NCBI GenBank assembly: GCA_003956705.1
Contig: QZCP01000723.1
Span: 62,001 to 126,000 of the forward strand
Origin: Brevipalpus yothersi
Lineage: Eukaryota; Arthropoda; Arachnida; Trombidiformes; Tenuipalpidae
Length of the DNA stretch: 64,000 bases
Direction of reading: 5' to 3'
Shown here: positions 1 to 9,192 of the stretch, piece by piece
How positions within the stretch are numbered: the first letter of the stretch is position 1
How the letters are laid out: every line of letters begins with the position of its first letter
Notes under the pieces: model-generated
Seen by the model: only the letters and a program-made list of their open reading frames with translations
Databases searched by the model: none
Told to the model about the DNA's origin: nothing
Translations under genes and position numbers: made by a program

Positions 1-515
1 GCTTTCCTTTTCTTTGGTCGCTTAGATGGATCATATTCACCCTTCAATTGAAATCTAGCTCTTTCAACTTTTATTACCTTATCTCCCACCAAATATTCAT
101 CCAAAATTTGCAATGCCAAATCGACTGACTCCACTTTGATATATGTACATAGAGCGTCACCTTTAAAATTACCACTTTTATCGGTATACAATTTAATCTT
201 AAAATTGCCGGTATCAATGTCTTTCATAATGAGGCCACATTTTTTCATTAGAGCAATAAAATCCTCCTCAGTGGTATCCAATGGTAAGTTGGATACATAA
301 ACACTTGTATTGTGATCATCATCGATCTCAAACCAACCTATAAACACAAACATTAATCATTGACCATTTAATCCAAAATAACAATTAATCAAAACAATAT
401 TTATTCACATTATTCACTTACCTGGCTTTTGTTCTTCACGCTTTCTCTTGTTATCATTTTTTTCCTCAACTGTACTGCCAGCCTCTTCACCCAAACCACT
501 CACCGACTCAGACAT
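1..515 (-). CDS. HIV Tat-specific factor 1 (HTATSF1/CUS2)-like RNA-binding protein, 5' part only
   Basis: Exon 1 is 422-515 (start ATG at 515-513) and exon 2 runs from 337 off the window edge. The intron 338-421 has GT-AG ends and joins in phase (Pro-Gly-Trp). The peptide begins with an acidic, lysine-rich leader and then an RRM: 'NTSVYVSNLPLD' is RNP2-like, followed by a segment ending 'ARFQLKGEYDPSKRPKKRK'. This arrangement, including the 'FQLKGEYD' stretch after the first RRM, is typical of HTATSF1, a U2 snRNP-associated splicing and elongation factor in the nucleus. The second RRM and the acidic C-terminus would lie beyond the window. The family call is recognition from memory of the vertebrate protein. 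Confidence 0.88.
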
Positions 516-997
516 TATGAAATCCAATCACATGAGCTTGTATCACAAGAGAAAAAAATTTACATTCAATTAAATTAAAAACGGAACGATAAACATGATC
601 ATTGAATATTTTTATTTGATGTAAACAAAAACTTTCGTTTCAAAAATTTTTTCAAATTTTTTTCATCTCAATTCAATCCTATTCACCAGATGACACTACT
701 AGTTGAATCGAAAATTTTTTTCTCAGTTTTTTCTTCTCTTCAATTCTTGTTCTAATATTTGAGGCTCAAATTTTGAGCTTAAAGCTAGAACTTTTGGCTA
801 GAATAGTGCAAAATGCGTATATAATTGAGCAAATGGATAAGATTGAAGATAGATGAAAGATGGATAGACAGTAATTGGGTTGATGAAATGTGTAAGAGTA
901 TGGAATGATAATCCATCAAAAGTATCTGATAGTAGCGAAAATTCTGGCTGATCATGATTACTTATTGATGGATTATTTTTTGCCTTCCATCATCTTC

Positions 998-1069
998 GGT
1001 TCCATGGTGTAACGGTTAGCACTCAGGACTTTGAATCCTGCGATCCGAGTTCAAATCTCGGTGGAACCT
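998..1069 (+). tRNA. tRNA-Gln (anticodon UUG)
   Basis: A 72-nt cloverleaf. The acceptor stem GGTTCCA (998-1004) pairs with TGGAACC (1062-1068). The anticodon arm CAGGA-CTTTGAA-TCCTG places TTG at 1031-1033. The T-arm contains GTTCAAATC, the usual B-box. No intron and no encoded CCA, as expected for a eukaryotic nuclear tRNA. It is nearly identical to animal tRNA-Gln. Confidence 0.97.
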
Positions 1070-1072
1070 GTC

Positions 1073-1077
1073 TTTTT
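1073..1077 (+). terminator. RNA polymerase III terminator of the tRNA-Gln gene
   Basis: A run of five T begins four bases after the discriminator base, the standard Pol III stop signal. Confidence 0.8.
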
Positions 1078-1405
1078 GTAGATTCTAGGGAATCCAGGTG
1101 ATATTTGATTGATGATTAAAAGTAGATTGTTACAGCTCATCAACGTCCTGGTGAGCTTGAAATCTTCTTGCTAGTGTGTGATATGCGAGCTTGTTAATTG
1201 CGATAGATTTTTGATTGATTTTTCAAGAAGCAATTGATCACGATATAGCAGTGAGATAGAATGAACTTTTTTTAGCCCGGAGAATAGCTGTTTTAGCATT
1301 CGGAGATGTAATGGCTTCATGATAGAAATTCTGGTACAGAAAGCTTTAGCAAAGAAATGTGATTAGAGGTAGGAAAATATTTGACTTCACTTTGTGTAAA
1401 AGAAA

Positions 1406-2143
1406 TTACTTATTGCTCTCCTTAACTAATGATATGCCTAACTTATGCATTTCGACGGCCAGTTTGAACAAATAATCGTAACATTCGGCCATAGTTTTAG
1501 CTGTTTTCCAAGTTTTGCCCCACACATAAAAACCATGTCTTCGAACTAGAACGGCATTTGAATTTGGATATTTTTCGATCGCCTCAGCCATACTGGCTGC
1601 CAGATCAGCTTCGAAACATGTATTCTCTATGATCGGAACGACAAGTGTTTCATCAAATCGATGAGATATGTCAGATGATCCTTTCTTTATTCCTTTGATC
1701 ATCTCTTGATGGCTTATTTTGAATTCATTTCCATCCACAATCAGAGTTGCCAAAACAGCGTTTATCGAATGTGCATGGATGACAGAGCCAGCATTACGAA
1801 GTTGATAAGCTTTCATGAACAATGGTGTACATTCACTTTGTTTCAAATTTTTGGATGGTGAAGGACATTCCAGACAATCGCCTTTATCATTTAGAACGAA
1901 TATTTCCTCTTCCCTGATCATCTCTTTCTGTACACCGGATGGAGCGATATAAATTTTATCATCAACTTTAACACTGGAAAAGTGGAGTAAAATTTGAGTT
2001 ATTCAACTGTCAATGAGCTTTCTCAACAATTACCTCATGCCACCACCGGTTCCTGAGACCCAACCATGATCGTAAAAATTGTTACAAAGTAAGGATATGA
2101 GCTTTCTGGGATTTTTTTCATCAATCGAAAGTTGAGACATCAT
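1406..2143 (-). CDS. mtnB: methylthioribulose-1-phosphate dehydratase (APIP/MtnB)
   Basis: Exons 2034-2143 and 1406-1973 with a 60-nt GT-AG intron; total 678 nt, 225 residues, in phase. It is a class II aldolase/adducin-fold enzyme that dehydrates 5-methylthioribulose-1-phosphate in the cytosolic methionine salvage pathway. Family marks seen: N-terminal 'HGWVSGTGGGMS', the 'HQEMIKG' segment with the catalytic Glu, the zinc ligands in 'VIHAHS', and the third His in 'VRRHGFYVWG'. Length is close to human APIP (242). Two adjacent ATGs (2143 and 2140) could both start it. It ends 'KESNK'. The upstream side overlaps a weak open frame on the plus strand. Confidence 0.95.
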
Positions 2144-2172
2144 GAAGAGGCTGGCAAGCTTAGAAGCTTTAG

Positions 2173-2391
2173 TTGGCGAAATTAGTTGAGGTTCTCAATG
2201 GTAACTCTGAAAAATTGGTTTTGCAAAAGTTGGCAGAATTGCTCAGAGATGATTATGAGGAAAACGACAATGCTGTAAATGCTTTTAATTCACCAAAGAA
2301 ACGGCTGTTGTTGAATGATAATTGTATGAAAAACACTGAGAAAATCGAGCTTCAGCTGAACACTGAACACCCACACACACGCGAAAAATGA
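2173..2391 (+). other. weak open frame, unknown, next to mtnB
   Basis: An open frame of about 72 codons that begins right after a TAG and has no ATG at its head. The first 50 residues are helix-like and acidic ('LVLQKLAELLRDDYEENDN'), the rest is poor. A short ATG frame just upstream (from 2141, 'MKRLASLEALVGE') would join it with a one-base shift. I recognise no family. It could be a small exon, a broken gene, or chance. Confidence 0.2.
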
Positions 2392-2929
2392 ACTGATAAT
2401 ATTTGAAATAGGAGATATACCTGAATCGCAATGGAATCAACCAACACAACTGAACGTCAATTGAGTACGAAAATAAGCATAAATGGATGTATTAATTGGT
2501 GAAAAACATCTAATATCTCATCAAACTCTCCACTAGAATGTGTCAACTTTACCCCATAAACTATACTGACAAGTTGTAAGCAGTAATAACTTAAAAAAAC
2601 ACAAACATTAGTGTCACCAATTTAGTGATAACTTGACAGAGAGTGAGAGAGAGAAAAAAAGTCTGTTCATCGATAAGCCGTAATCTTTCTTGATAATAAA
2701 AACTGTTAGTTTCTTGATATTCATATAAAATCATGAGTTCTGGACTTAGGAAGAGAGAAATCAAACATCGTGTCCGTCATTTTGAGGTCACTTCGAGATT
2801 TATAAATTTTGCTCCACAGAACTGATTTTCAGAAACTCTTTTTTAAATTGTTTGTAATAAGCTCTACTATCCATTAAAGGTAAGAAAAAATCATATTCAA
2901 TTGATCACAAATTGATTCATCTCCAAAAG

Positions 2930-3268
2930 ATGGCTTCAAGGAAAAGCATCGATGGGCGAATTTGGGTTACTTTGGCTTACCATGAAGAAGAAAATGCTGC
3001 TGCTGTTATTAGAAGATTCAAATTAGAATTTCCTAATGAGAAACTACCCACAGAAGAGACGGTCAAAAGAATTTATGAAAAATTTGTTGCGACTGGTTCA
3101 GTTTTGGATCATTACGAGGGTAATGCTGGTAGGCCATCAACTGGTATCTCAGATGAGAATGTGGCTGTACTTGGAGAATTTGATTCACCTATTTTCAATC
3201 ACAATCTTCTTCTTATATTGACATGGACGGTGGTTTTTCTCTTATTGGCAGTGGAATTTGTGAAATAA
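2930..3268 (+). CDS. chimeric small protein: DUF4817-like helix-turn-helix joined to the tail of an ABCH transporter
   Basis: 112 residues from ATG 2930. Residues 1-75 resemble the DUF4817/Mos1-type helix-turn-helix of arthropod transposon-related proteins: a 'VTLAYHEEENAAAVIRRFK' helix, 'FPNEKLPTEETVKRIYEKF', then 'TGSVLDHYEGNAGRPST'. The last 30 residues ('EFDSPIFNHNLLLILTWTVV' onward) match the C-terminal transmembrane end of the ABCH protein at 6877-8892 ('GFDSPIFDYNLLIVLAWAVV'). The stop codon is shared and the 3' flank is similar too. The junction is near 3176. The frame stays open across it. Whether it is expressed is unknown; it could be a remnant that happens to stay open. Confidence 0.55.
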   Translation: MASRKSIDGRIWVTLAYHEEENAAAVIRRFKLEFPNEKLPTEETVKRIYEKFVATGSVLDHYEGNAGRPSTGISDENVAVLGEFDSPIFNHNLLLILTWTVVFLLLAVEFVK

Positions 3269-3570
3269 AATGTGAGCACTTTCCTTGAAGTTTTCACTTT
3301 CCTTGAAGTTTTTTTTTCATTTTTTGAAGAACTATGAATTGTATTTTCTAACTCGACTGTGCTTGCTTAGGCACCAGAATACATAATGTATCATCATAAT
3401 GTAATAGCCACTCTCATTTACCCCAATTTAAAGGTTCGTATTAGCTTCATCAGTCAGTAAGCTGTTATTTAAATGATCTACTTTGGCACACTCACTTCGA
3501 TTTGTACTCGAAAATTAAATCATAAGGAGGTAGATCCTTGATTTCATGTGAAGCAATCATGTACATTAAG
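3175..3570 (+). repeat. composite duplicate of the ABCH1 3' end and an acyltransferase exon
   Basis: 3175-3425 matches the end and 3' flank of ABCH1 (about 8805-9020). 3440-3570 matches about 10008-10130, the end of exon 8 of the NRF-6-like gene, including its donor site on the minus strand. The roughly 1 kb that separates these two parts at the source is missing here. Matching is by eye with scattered mismatches. Confidence 0.75.
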
Positions 3571-3817
3571 ATGAGCATCAAATAAAGAGATAATGATCAA
3601 TCAGGATGACTTGATAGATTTTATTTCAGTGATGATCAATTTTCCATTAGAAGAGCCTCTCTTTTAGGTGAAGAATTTTGCTTTCTGGACCATTGAACAT
3701 CCCCATTTTCCATAATTTAGACTTACATTGCTCAATATTATGTGCCATACAGTATTGTACAGTAAATTTAATCTATTCTTCGAAAGTCTCGCGTAAATGA
3801 TATCACAGTACAGTGTA

Positions 3818-4889
3818 TTATCGCTTACGGGCTTCGTTGGTCCTAAAAGAAGTTTCATTAGAGGAATCGCCTTTTCTACTTTGAGTATTAAAATTGGTGA
3901 CTTTGTTCACTTTGTCCTTGTCTTTTTCTAGAATCATCTTGTCTTTTTCTACCGTCGCCTTGTCTTTTTCTGCCATAATTTTGAAGATACTGCTCTGAAT
4001 CATTCCTTCGCATCTTCTCGTATCAAAGAGGACACGCTTAAATGGTTCAAATATATCGCTAATGAATCCCCGTTCACAAGCAGCACCACTATGCTTGAAT
4101 TGTGTATCTGAACTTTGATCTGATTTTGAGATCTGAAAAAGAACATGATATGTAGGCCAATATTGGGTTGAAAATGATAGAAAAAAGAATCTTAAATAAA
4201 CTAGATACTCATACTTTTTGGTTTATATTTTGTGACCTTGGTTCATTGTTTTGTTTGAGAGGAAGACTAGTATTGATTGATGAGGACTTTGGGTTCTCTT
4301 CGTTGGCAGATCTTTGAGCTCGATATACTGAGCCTTCGCCTTGATTCTCGGAATCTTCATACATGGCTCTACTGATAGGTGAAGGCAGATATGTCAAGGG
4401 GTATGAATGAAAAAACTTGTATTCAGATCCTCTAGGATTACCTGGATATATTGTCATCTTGCCTTGCCATAGGATTCACAAAATTCGTGGAACTCATTTT
4501 TGAGTTTGTTCGCTCTGGGGGCATTTTATTCCTGGAAATAAAGTCTATCACCGGGGTTATATAATTATCAGGTACACCAAGATGTTGAAGAATGCTGAGT
4601 GAAAAACAAAGCAGTTTGAGTTCTCGCTCTTGGAACAAGGGCCCTTGCTGCGGGGCCCCTGGCTGTGGTGGCTGTTGTGGCTGCGGTGGCCCTGGCTGTG
4701 GCTGTCCTGGAAAAGGCTGCCCTGGAAGAGGCTGTCCTGGTTGTGGTTGGCCTGGAAGAGGCTGCCCTGGCTGTGGTTGGCCTGGCTGTAGCTGTGGCTG
4801 TCCTGGAAGTGGCTGTTCTGGCTGTCCTGGTTGTCCTGGTTGTCCTGGTTGTCCTGGCTGTCCTGGTTGTCCTGGTTGTCCTGGTTGTC
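3818..4889 (-). CDS. GQP-rich collagen-like protein, 5' end not resolved
   Basis: Read on the minus strand. A good acceptor (CTCTCTTTCAG) at 4890 opens an exon of Gly-Gln-Pro triplets and PLPGQP/PQPGQP variants. It continues through 'LGVPDNYITPVIDFISRNKM' to about 4500. A 52-nt intron with its acceptor at about 4445 would restore phase to the next exon, which ends at 4215 in 'NINQK' at a GTATGA donor. The last exon is 3818-4132 and holds 'EKDK' repeats before the stop. The two last exons join in phase 0. The upstream exon(s), and so any signal peptide, were not found; coding-like sequence continues to about 5000. Function unknown; a structural, silk- or matrix-like role is only a guess. A truncated copy lies at 19760-20020. 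Confidence 0.5.
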
Positions 4890-4890
4890 C
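4655..4890. repeat. 9-bp minisatellite inside the GQP-coding exon
   Basis: Plus strand shows TGTCCTGGT/TGTCCTGGC-type units in tandem, most regular at 4814-4890, interspersed with longer CCTGGAAGAGGCTG-type units. On the minus strand it encodes the Gly-Gln-Pro array. Such arrays expand and contract, so length variation between individuals is likely. Other frames also stay open only because of the repeat. Confidence 0.9.
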
Positions 4891-5127
4891 TGAAAGAGAG
4901 CTGATTATCATTTTTCAACATGGGAATATATCCGAGTAACACGAATGTCGCTTGGAAGTTCGTGTCCAGTGCTGATACAGCGTGGATGGCTCCTGAGAGC
5001 ACTGTTCAGAAACCTATGAACTGAAAAAATTACCCATCCAATGCGAGTCAAGCGAACGTGACTAACCCTCACTGAGTTGGACGAGCGTAACTTAGACTAA
5101 CATGAGGAATAGTATTAATAGGTAAAC

Positions 5128-5415
5128 GGCGGTACGGCAATCGCTGATGGAATGGTATGCCATCCGAAAATTGTAATTAGGGAACAAATAGGACAATAAA
5201 ATGGGGCAAGCTACCTGGCACAGACCTCCTGCTCGAACTGTGAGCGAACATTGTGGGAAGACAAATAATAAACGATAGAAAATAACAGTAAAACAATGGT
5301 GGTACGGAAATCCTAGGTGGAATGAATTGTCATTTACGATTATAATCAGGGACTTAGATTGAGGGGAGAAGCAAACTGACACAGTCCTCCCGCTTGAATT
5401 GTGGGTGAACATTGT
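5128..5415. repeat. two imperfect tandem copies of about 120 bp
   Basis: A unit starting GGTACGGCAATC near 5130 and ending GAGCGAACATTGTG near 5252 recurs from GGTACGGAAATC near 5299 to GGGTGAACATTGTG near 5415. The copies share ordered blocks (GTACGG, ATGGAAT/GTGGAAT, TAATTAGGGA/TAATCAGGGA, CACAG-CCTCC). They lie upstream of the GQP gene on its own strand and could be duplicated exons or regulatory sequence; no convincing splice structure was found. Confidence 0.6.
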
Positions 5416-6876
5416 GTAATGAATAAATGAGTATCTTTACCTCTGACAAAAGTGAGCCAATTGAGAGAGAATATCAAAAATATTAGGCACCATCGAGGAT
5501 ATGAGCCCATTTCAGGGGCCTTCCTGTTTACCTTCTTGTTTCACGAATTCTTGGGAAATATATGTAAAAGATGCATATATTTGGAAATATGGTTTTGAAA
5601 ACTATTCAAACGCTGTGAAAACGAAATTCTCGTTTGTCTTGAGTTACGATATCAACACTAGCCCCTACTCATTGAGATATCTCATATGATAGAGTATCAT
5701 GTTCGTTATTTCATTATCTTCAGTGAAAATCATAAAAATACTATTCGATGATTTGCTCACCGTTGCTTAGGCATTAAGGCTTAGCTTTTTTCAGTGAGCC
5801 TTGTCCAATGAATAATACAAATTCAATGAAATGGAGAGACCTCTGATTGAATCAGAAATCAAGCATGAGAGCTCTGTTAATGTGACTTGACGATAGAGTT
5901 ACTGAGTAATGAAATAAGACCTTTTTATGCTCTTTTCAAGGGATTCTGAGTGGGAAAAAATCAAACAACTCATTGAATCAAGACGCTGATTGATTTGATT
6001 CCCTTATTACTTAGATTTTGCGTGATCTCTGATATTTTTTGAAATTTCTCCAAAAAAATACGAGATCGAGAGTTGATCAACGACATGATTCATCTGTGAG
6101 AAAGAGTTATCACATTTTGAGTTGTGTTTGTAGAGAGTAAGTCCAGATGATTTCTCACACCAGAAGCTCATTGCCTGAACATCAAAGCATTTGAGACGTT
6201 AAATCTTTTTGATCGAATCTTATCTTATCGCTCGTTTATTGAATTCATAGTTTATCCTAGGATATGCAAAATAGCTCAAAATTATGCAACAAGAAGGCGA
6301 AACGCTTTCCAACTTGATTTTTGGGATGGAGTTATCAACCAAAAGAGAAGTTGTTTCATGTTAGTCCATTCCCATTTCATTTTATTTACCCTGGTTTGAT
6401 GAAAATTTTCAGATAGCTGCAGAGAGATTCCAAACCATTGAACCGTTTTGATCATGATTAAGCCAAACATTGGCCGCAAGGTAGCATCGATTAGCGTAAT
6501 TGATTGCAAGCTCCTCATGCATCATAATCAGCATCATGTGATCAATAATTGCAATGTTGAAGTCACCTTGTGGAATCGAGGTATGGATGTAATCTAGTCC
6601 GAAAAAGGCCTCTGGTTACTTTCATCACTTTTCGCAGTCAAGCTACAGAGATCGATAAAGATCTGTTCAGCTTCATCTCAGACTGGACCAGTTGCTGGAC
6701 TTATAATAACCATCTCGTATGATAGAGAGAGCAAAGAAAAAAAAGGTGGAGAGATCGTTTAAATTTTTTCACCTTGAGATCTGTAAGCGAGAGCCTAACA
6801 TTCTAGTTGAATTTCAAGTGCCAAAAGGATTCATTGTCAGATTTGTTGTCAACAAGTCGATAATTTTGATAATTGA
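5416..6876. other. gene-poor stretch with one unexplained open frame
   Basis: No gene recognised. On the minus strand 6409-6615 is open for 69 codons, with a natural-looking peptide ('PQGDFNIAIIDHMM', 'YANRCYLAANVW'), but it lacks a start and begins after a TAA. It may be a lone exon or a fossil. The last 150 bases are the 5' flank of ABCH1. Confidence 0.35.
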
Positions 6877-8892
6877 ATGATGGATTACGAGGAGAAAAGA
6901 GACATTCAAGATAGATACTGTATCGGACGTCTGATAAATGTCTCACTTGAGTACCAATATGGATTCAGAAGTAGAACAATTTTGGATGGTGTTAATTTTT
7001 CTCTTCCAGAGAAAAGTTTGATCGGTTTAATCGGTCCTTCTGGTTGTGGTAAAACTACTCTTTTACGATCGTTGATTGGTTTGATTAAGGTGAAAAGTGG
7101 CTGTGTTTATCTCGCTGGGTATCAGAATGCTGACATCAAATCAAAATTATCTCCATCGTTCATCGGCTACATGCCTCAAGATATTGGCCTCAACGATCTA
7201 TGGTCTGCTGAGGAAATGTTCAAGTTCGCTGCTCGAGTCTATGGAATACAATGGTCTGATCTTAAGTCTAGAATCAAAGAGCTACAAGAGAACATCGATT
7301 TACCCAAACATCTTGGCTGGATGAGCTCAATGAGTGGAGGTGAAAAACGTCGAGTTTCCCTTGCTCTTGCCTTAATCCATCGGCCAAAGTTACTACTTCT
7401 CGATGAGCCAACAGTCGGCTCAGATCCTGTAACTAGACTCAAGATATGGAATTATTTGGTTGAATGTCGAGATAAGCTTGGAACCACTATCGTGATCACA
7501 ACCCACTACATGGATGAAGTTCGAAAAGCGGATACAATTGCTTTCATGTATGAAGGGCAAGTACTTCGACACGAACCACCGAAAAAGCTGATGATGGAAT
7601 ATGGAACAAACAATCTGGAGGAAACAACTCAAATGATTTGTAGAAATTTTATTGGGCAAATCAAGAATTCTAAGCCCAAAGGGCCAATGTGCTTCGATTC
7701 TTTGTGTAATTTTCCGATTCGATCATCGGGAAATTCTAGTCGACTACCGTTTACCACTCTTATTCTTGCATCTTTGCTTCGAATAATATCAGAATGGCGC
7801 CTATCCATTCCAGCGATTACTTTTTTCGCTTATTGGGTTGTTTTTACAACTCCAATAATTTTATCATTCCTGTGGAAGCCTCCTCTGGATATTCCCATTC
7901 ACTTAATTTCAGATCAATCTGAGTCTTTCTCAATCGGACAACTCAATTTCATTCATGATTTGAACAATACCATCGAGCTGACACTCAAAATTTCTACACT
8001 TGAAGATGCCACCAGCATTGTTCAAAAAGGCAAATCAATTGGGATGATTAGTTTTAATCCTGGTTATGATTCTAATCTTCTTCGTCGATCACTAGATTTT
8101 GAGAAAGACCAAGCTATCCCACCTCTTATCCAATTTTATGGAGATTTTTCAGATAAAATCAAGGCACACTACACCGTACGTCTACTTGAAGAAAGAGTTA
8201 AACAGCAAATAGTTGATATTCAAAAAAAGAACAATCAAGTCGATCGCTTCTTGGATGTACTGAAAGTTGAGCCAATTGATGGTCGCTCTATACAAGACAA
8301 TTCTGGAAGAACAATTAATTACTTGGTTCCAATACTTCTCACATACTATTTCTATCAGATAGGCCAAGGTGCTGCTGGTTTTGCGCTTATGATAGACAAA
8401 TTGAATGGTTTCTATGAGCGACAATTGACTATGGGTATTAAGCCATGGCAATGGTTAGCCTCTCATACCATACGACATGTCATGGTTACGATTCCCATTC
8501 ATTGTTCCGCATGTTTAGCTCTCCTGATTTTCCTCAATATCTCAATTAATTTGAAAATATGGAAATATATTTTTCTCCTGGTATTTGTTGATATCACAGG
8601 TGGTTCTATCGGTATTTTCATGGGATCAGCATTATCCTCTCCATTTTGGGTGATGTGTGCCGTTTTCATGTACAACATATCGTTAATATGGTTCAATGCA
8701 GTTATATGGCCAATCGAAAGTTTACCATATTTTGCAGAAATTTTTCTCATCACCTATCCGTATGGAGGAATATCTCGAGCTGGTCAAAGACTACTCAGTG
8801 GATTTGATTCACCTATTTTCGATTACAATCTTCTTATTGTATTGGCATGGGCTGTGGTTGTTCTCGTAATGGCAGTGAAAGTTGTGAAATAA
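6877..8892 (+). CDS. ABC transporter, H subfamily half-transporter, copy 1
   Basis: 671 residues in one exon. Domain order is nucleotide-binding domain, then membrane domain. Walker A GPSGCGKT is at 53-60, the Q-loop in 'MPQDIGL', the signature 'MSGGEKRR' near 152-159, Walker B 'LLLLDEP' near 172-178, and the H-loop in 'ITTHYMDE'. About six hydrophobic segments follow after residue 300, starting with 'PAITFFAYWVVFTTPIILSF' and with more after residue 480. NBD-first order with 'LLLLDEPTVGSDP' is characteristic of ABCH/ABCG; the 'SLPEKSLIGLIGPSGCGKTT' type and the overall pattern suit the arthropod ABCH group. It must pair with a second half to work. Substrate unknown; lipid or xenobiotic export is only family-level expectation. 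Two ATGs in tandem (6877, 6880). A paralogue lies inverted at 21612-23630. Confidence 0.9.
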   Translation: MMDYEEKRDIQDRYCIGRLINVSLEYQYGFRSRTILDGVNFSLPEKSLIGLIGPSGCGKTTLLRSLIGLIKVKSGCVYLAGYQNADIKSKLSPSFIGYMPQDIGLNDLWSAEEMFKFAARVYGIQWSDLKSRIKELQENIDLPKHLGWMSSMSGGEKRRVSLALALIHRPKLLLLDEPTVGSDPVTRLKIWNYLVECRDKLGTTIVITTHYMDEVRKADTIAFMYEGQVLRHEPPKKLMMEYGTNNLEETTQMICRNFIGQIKNSKPKGPMCFDSLCNFPIRSSGNSSRLPFTTLILASLLRIISEWRLSIPAITFFAYWVVFTTPIILSFLWKPPLDIPIHLISDQSESFSIGQLNFIHDLNNTIELTLKISTLEDATSIVQKGKSIGMISFNPGYDSNLLRRSLDFEKDQAIPPLIQFYGDFSDKIKAHYTVRLLEERVKQQIVDIQKKNNQVDRFLDVLKVEPIDGRSIQDNSGRTINYLVPILLTYYFYQIGQGAAGFALMIDKLNGFYERQLTMGIKPWQWLASHTIRHVMVTIPIHCSACLALLIFLNISINLKIWKYIFLLVFVDITGGSIGIFMGSALSSPFWVMCAVFMYNISLIWFNAVIWPIESLPYFAEIFLITYPYGGISRAGQRLLSGFDSPIFDYNLLIVLAWAVVVLVMAVKVVK

Positions 8893-9192
8893 AATGTGAG
8901 CATTTTCCTTGAAGAAAGTTTTCGCCCATTTTTTGAGATATGAATTGTATTTTCTAACTTGACTGGAACCGAAATATCATCATAATGTGATAGCCACTCT
9001 CGTTTGACCCAATTTAAAGATGTTCAATCAGAAATGGAAGAGGCTGTGATAATCTGTGATCCATGTGATTGTGGTCAAAAGTAACAGAAGAAGATCGGCT
9101 ACCTTAACGAACCTAAGTTTTCTCAAACCATTGTGTGGAAACAAAAATTTGATGATCAAATTTATTTCAAACATATGGTAACAGCTCCAGTT

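Noticed and set aside
2640..2660. GA-rich tract as a possible regulatory element
   Set aside because: Short GA runs occur throughout the window; no other evidence of function.
4592..5002. Plus- and minus-strand open frames over the GQP array (Cys/Gly-rich, Arg/Thr-rich and Val/Leu-rich peptides)
   Set aside because: They exist only because the 9-bp repeat lacks stops in several frames; the GQP frame has the good splice acceptor and sensible flanking protein.
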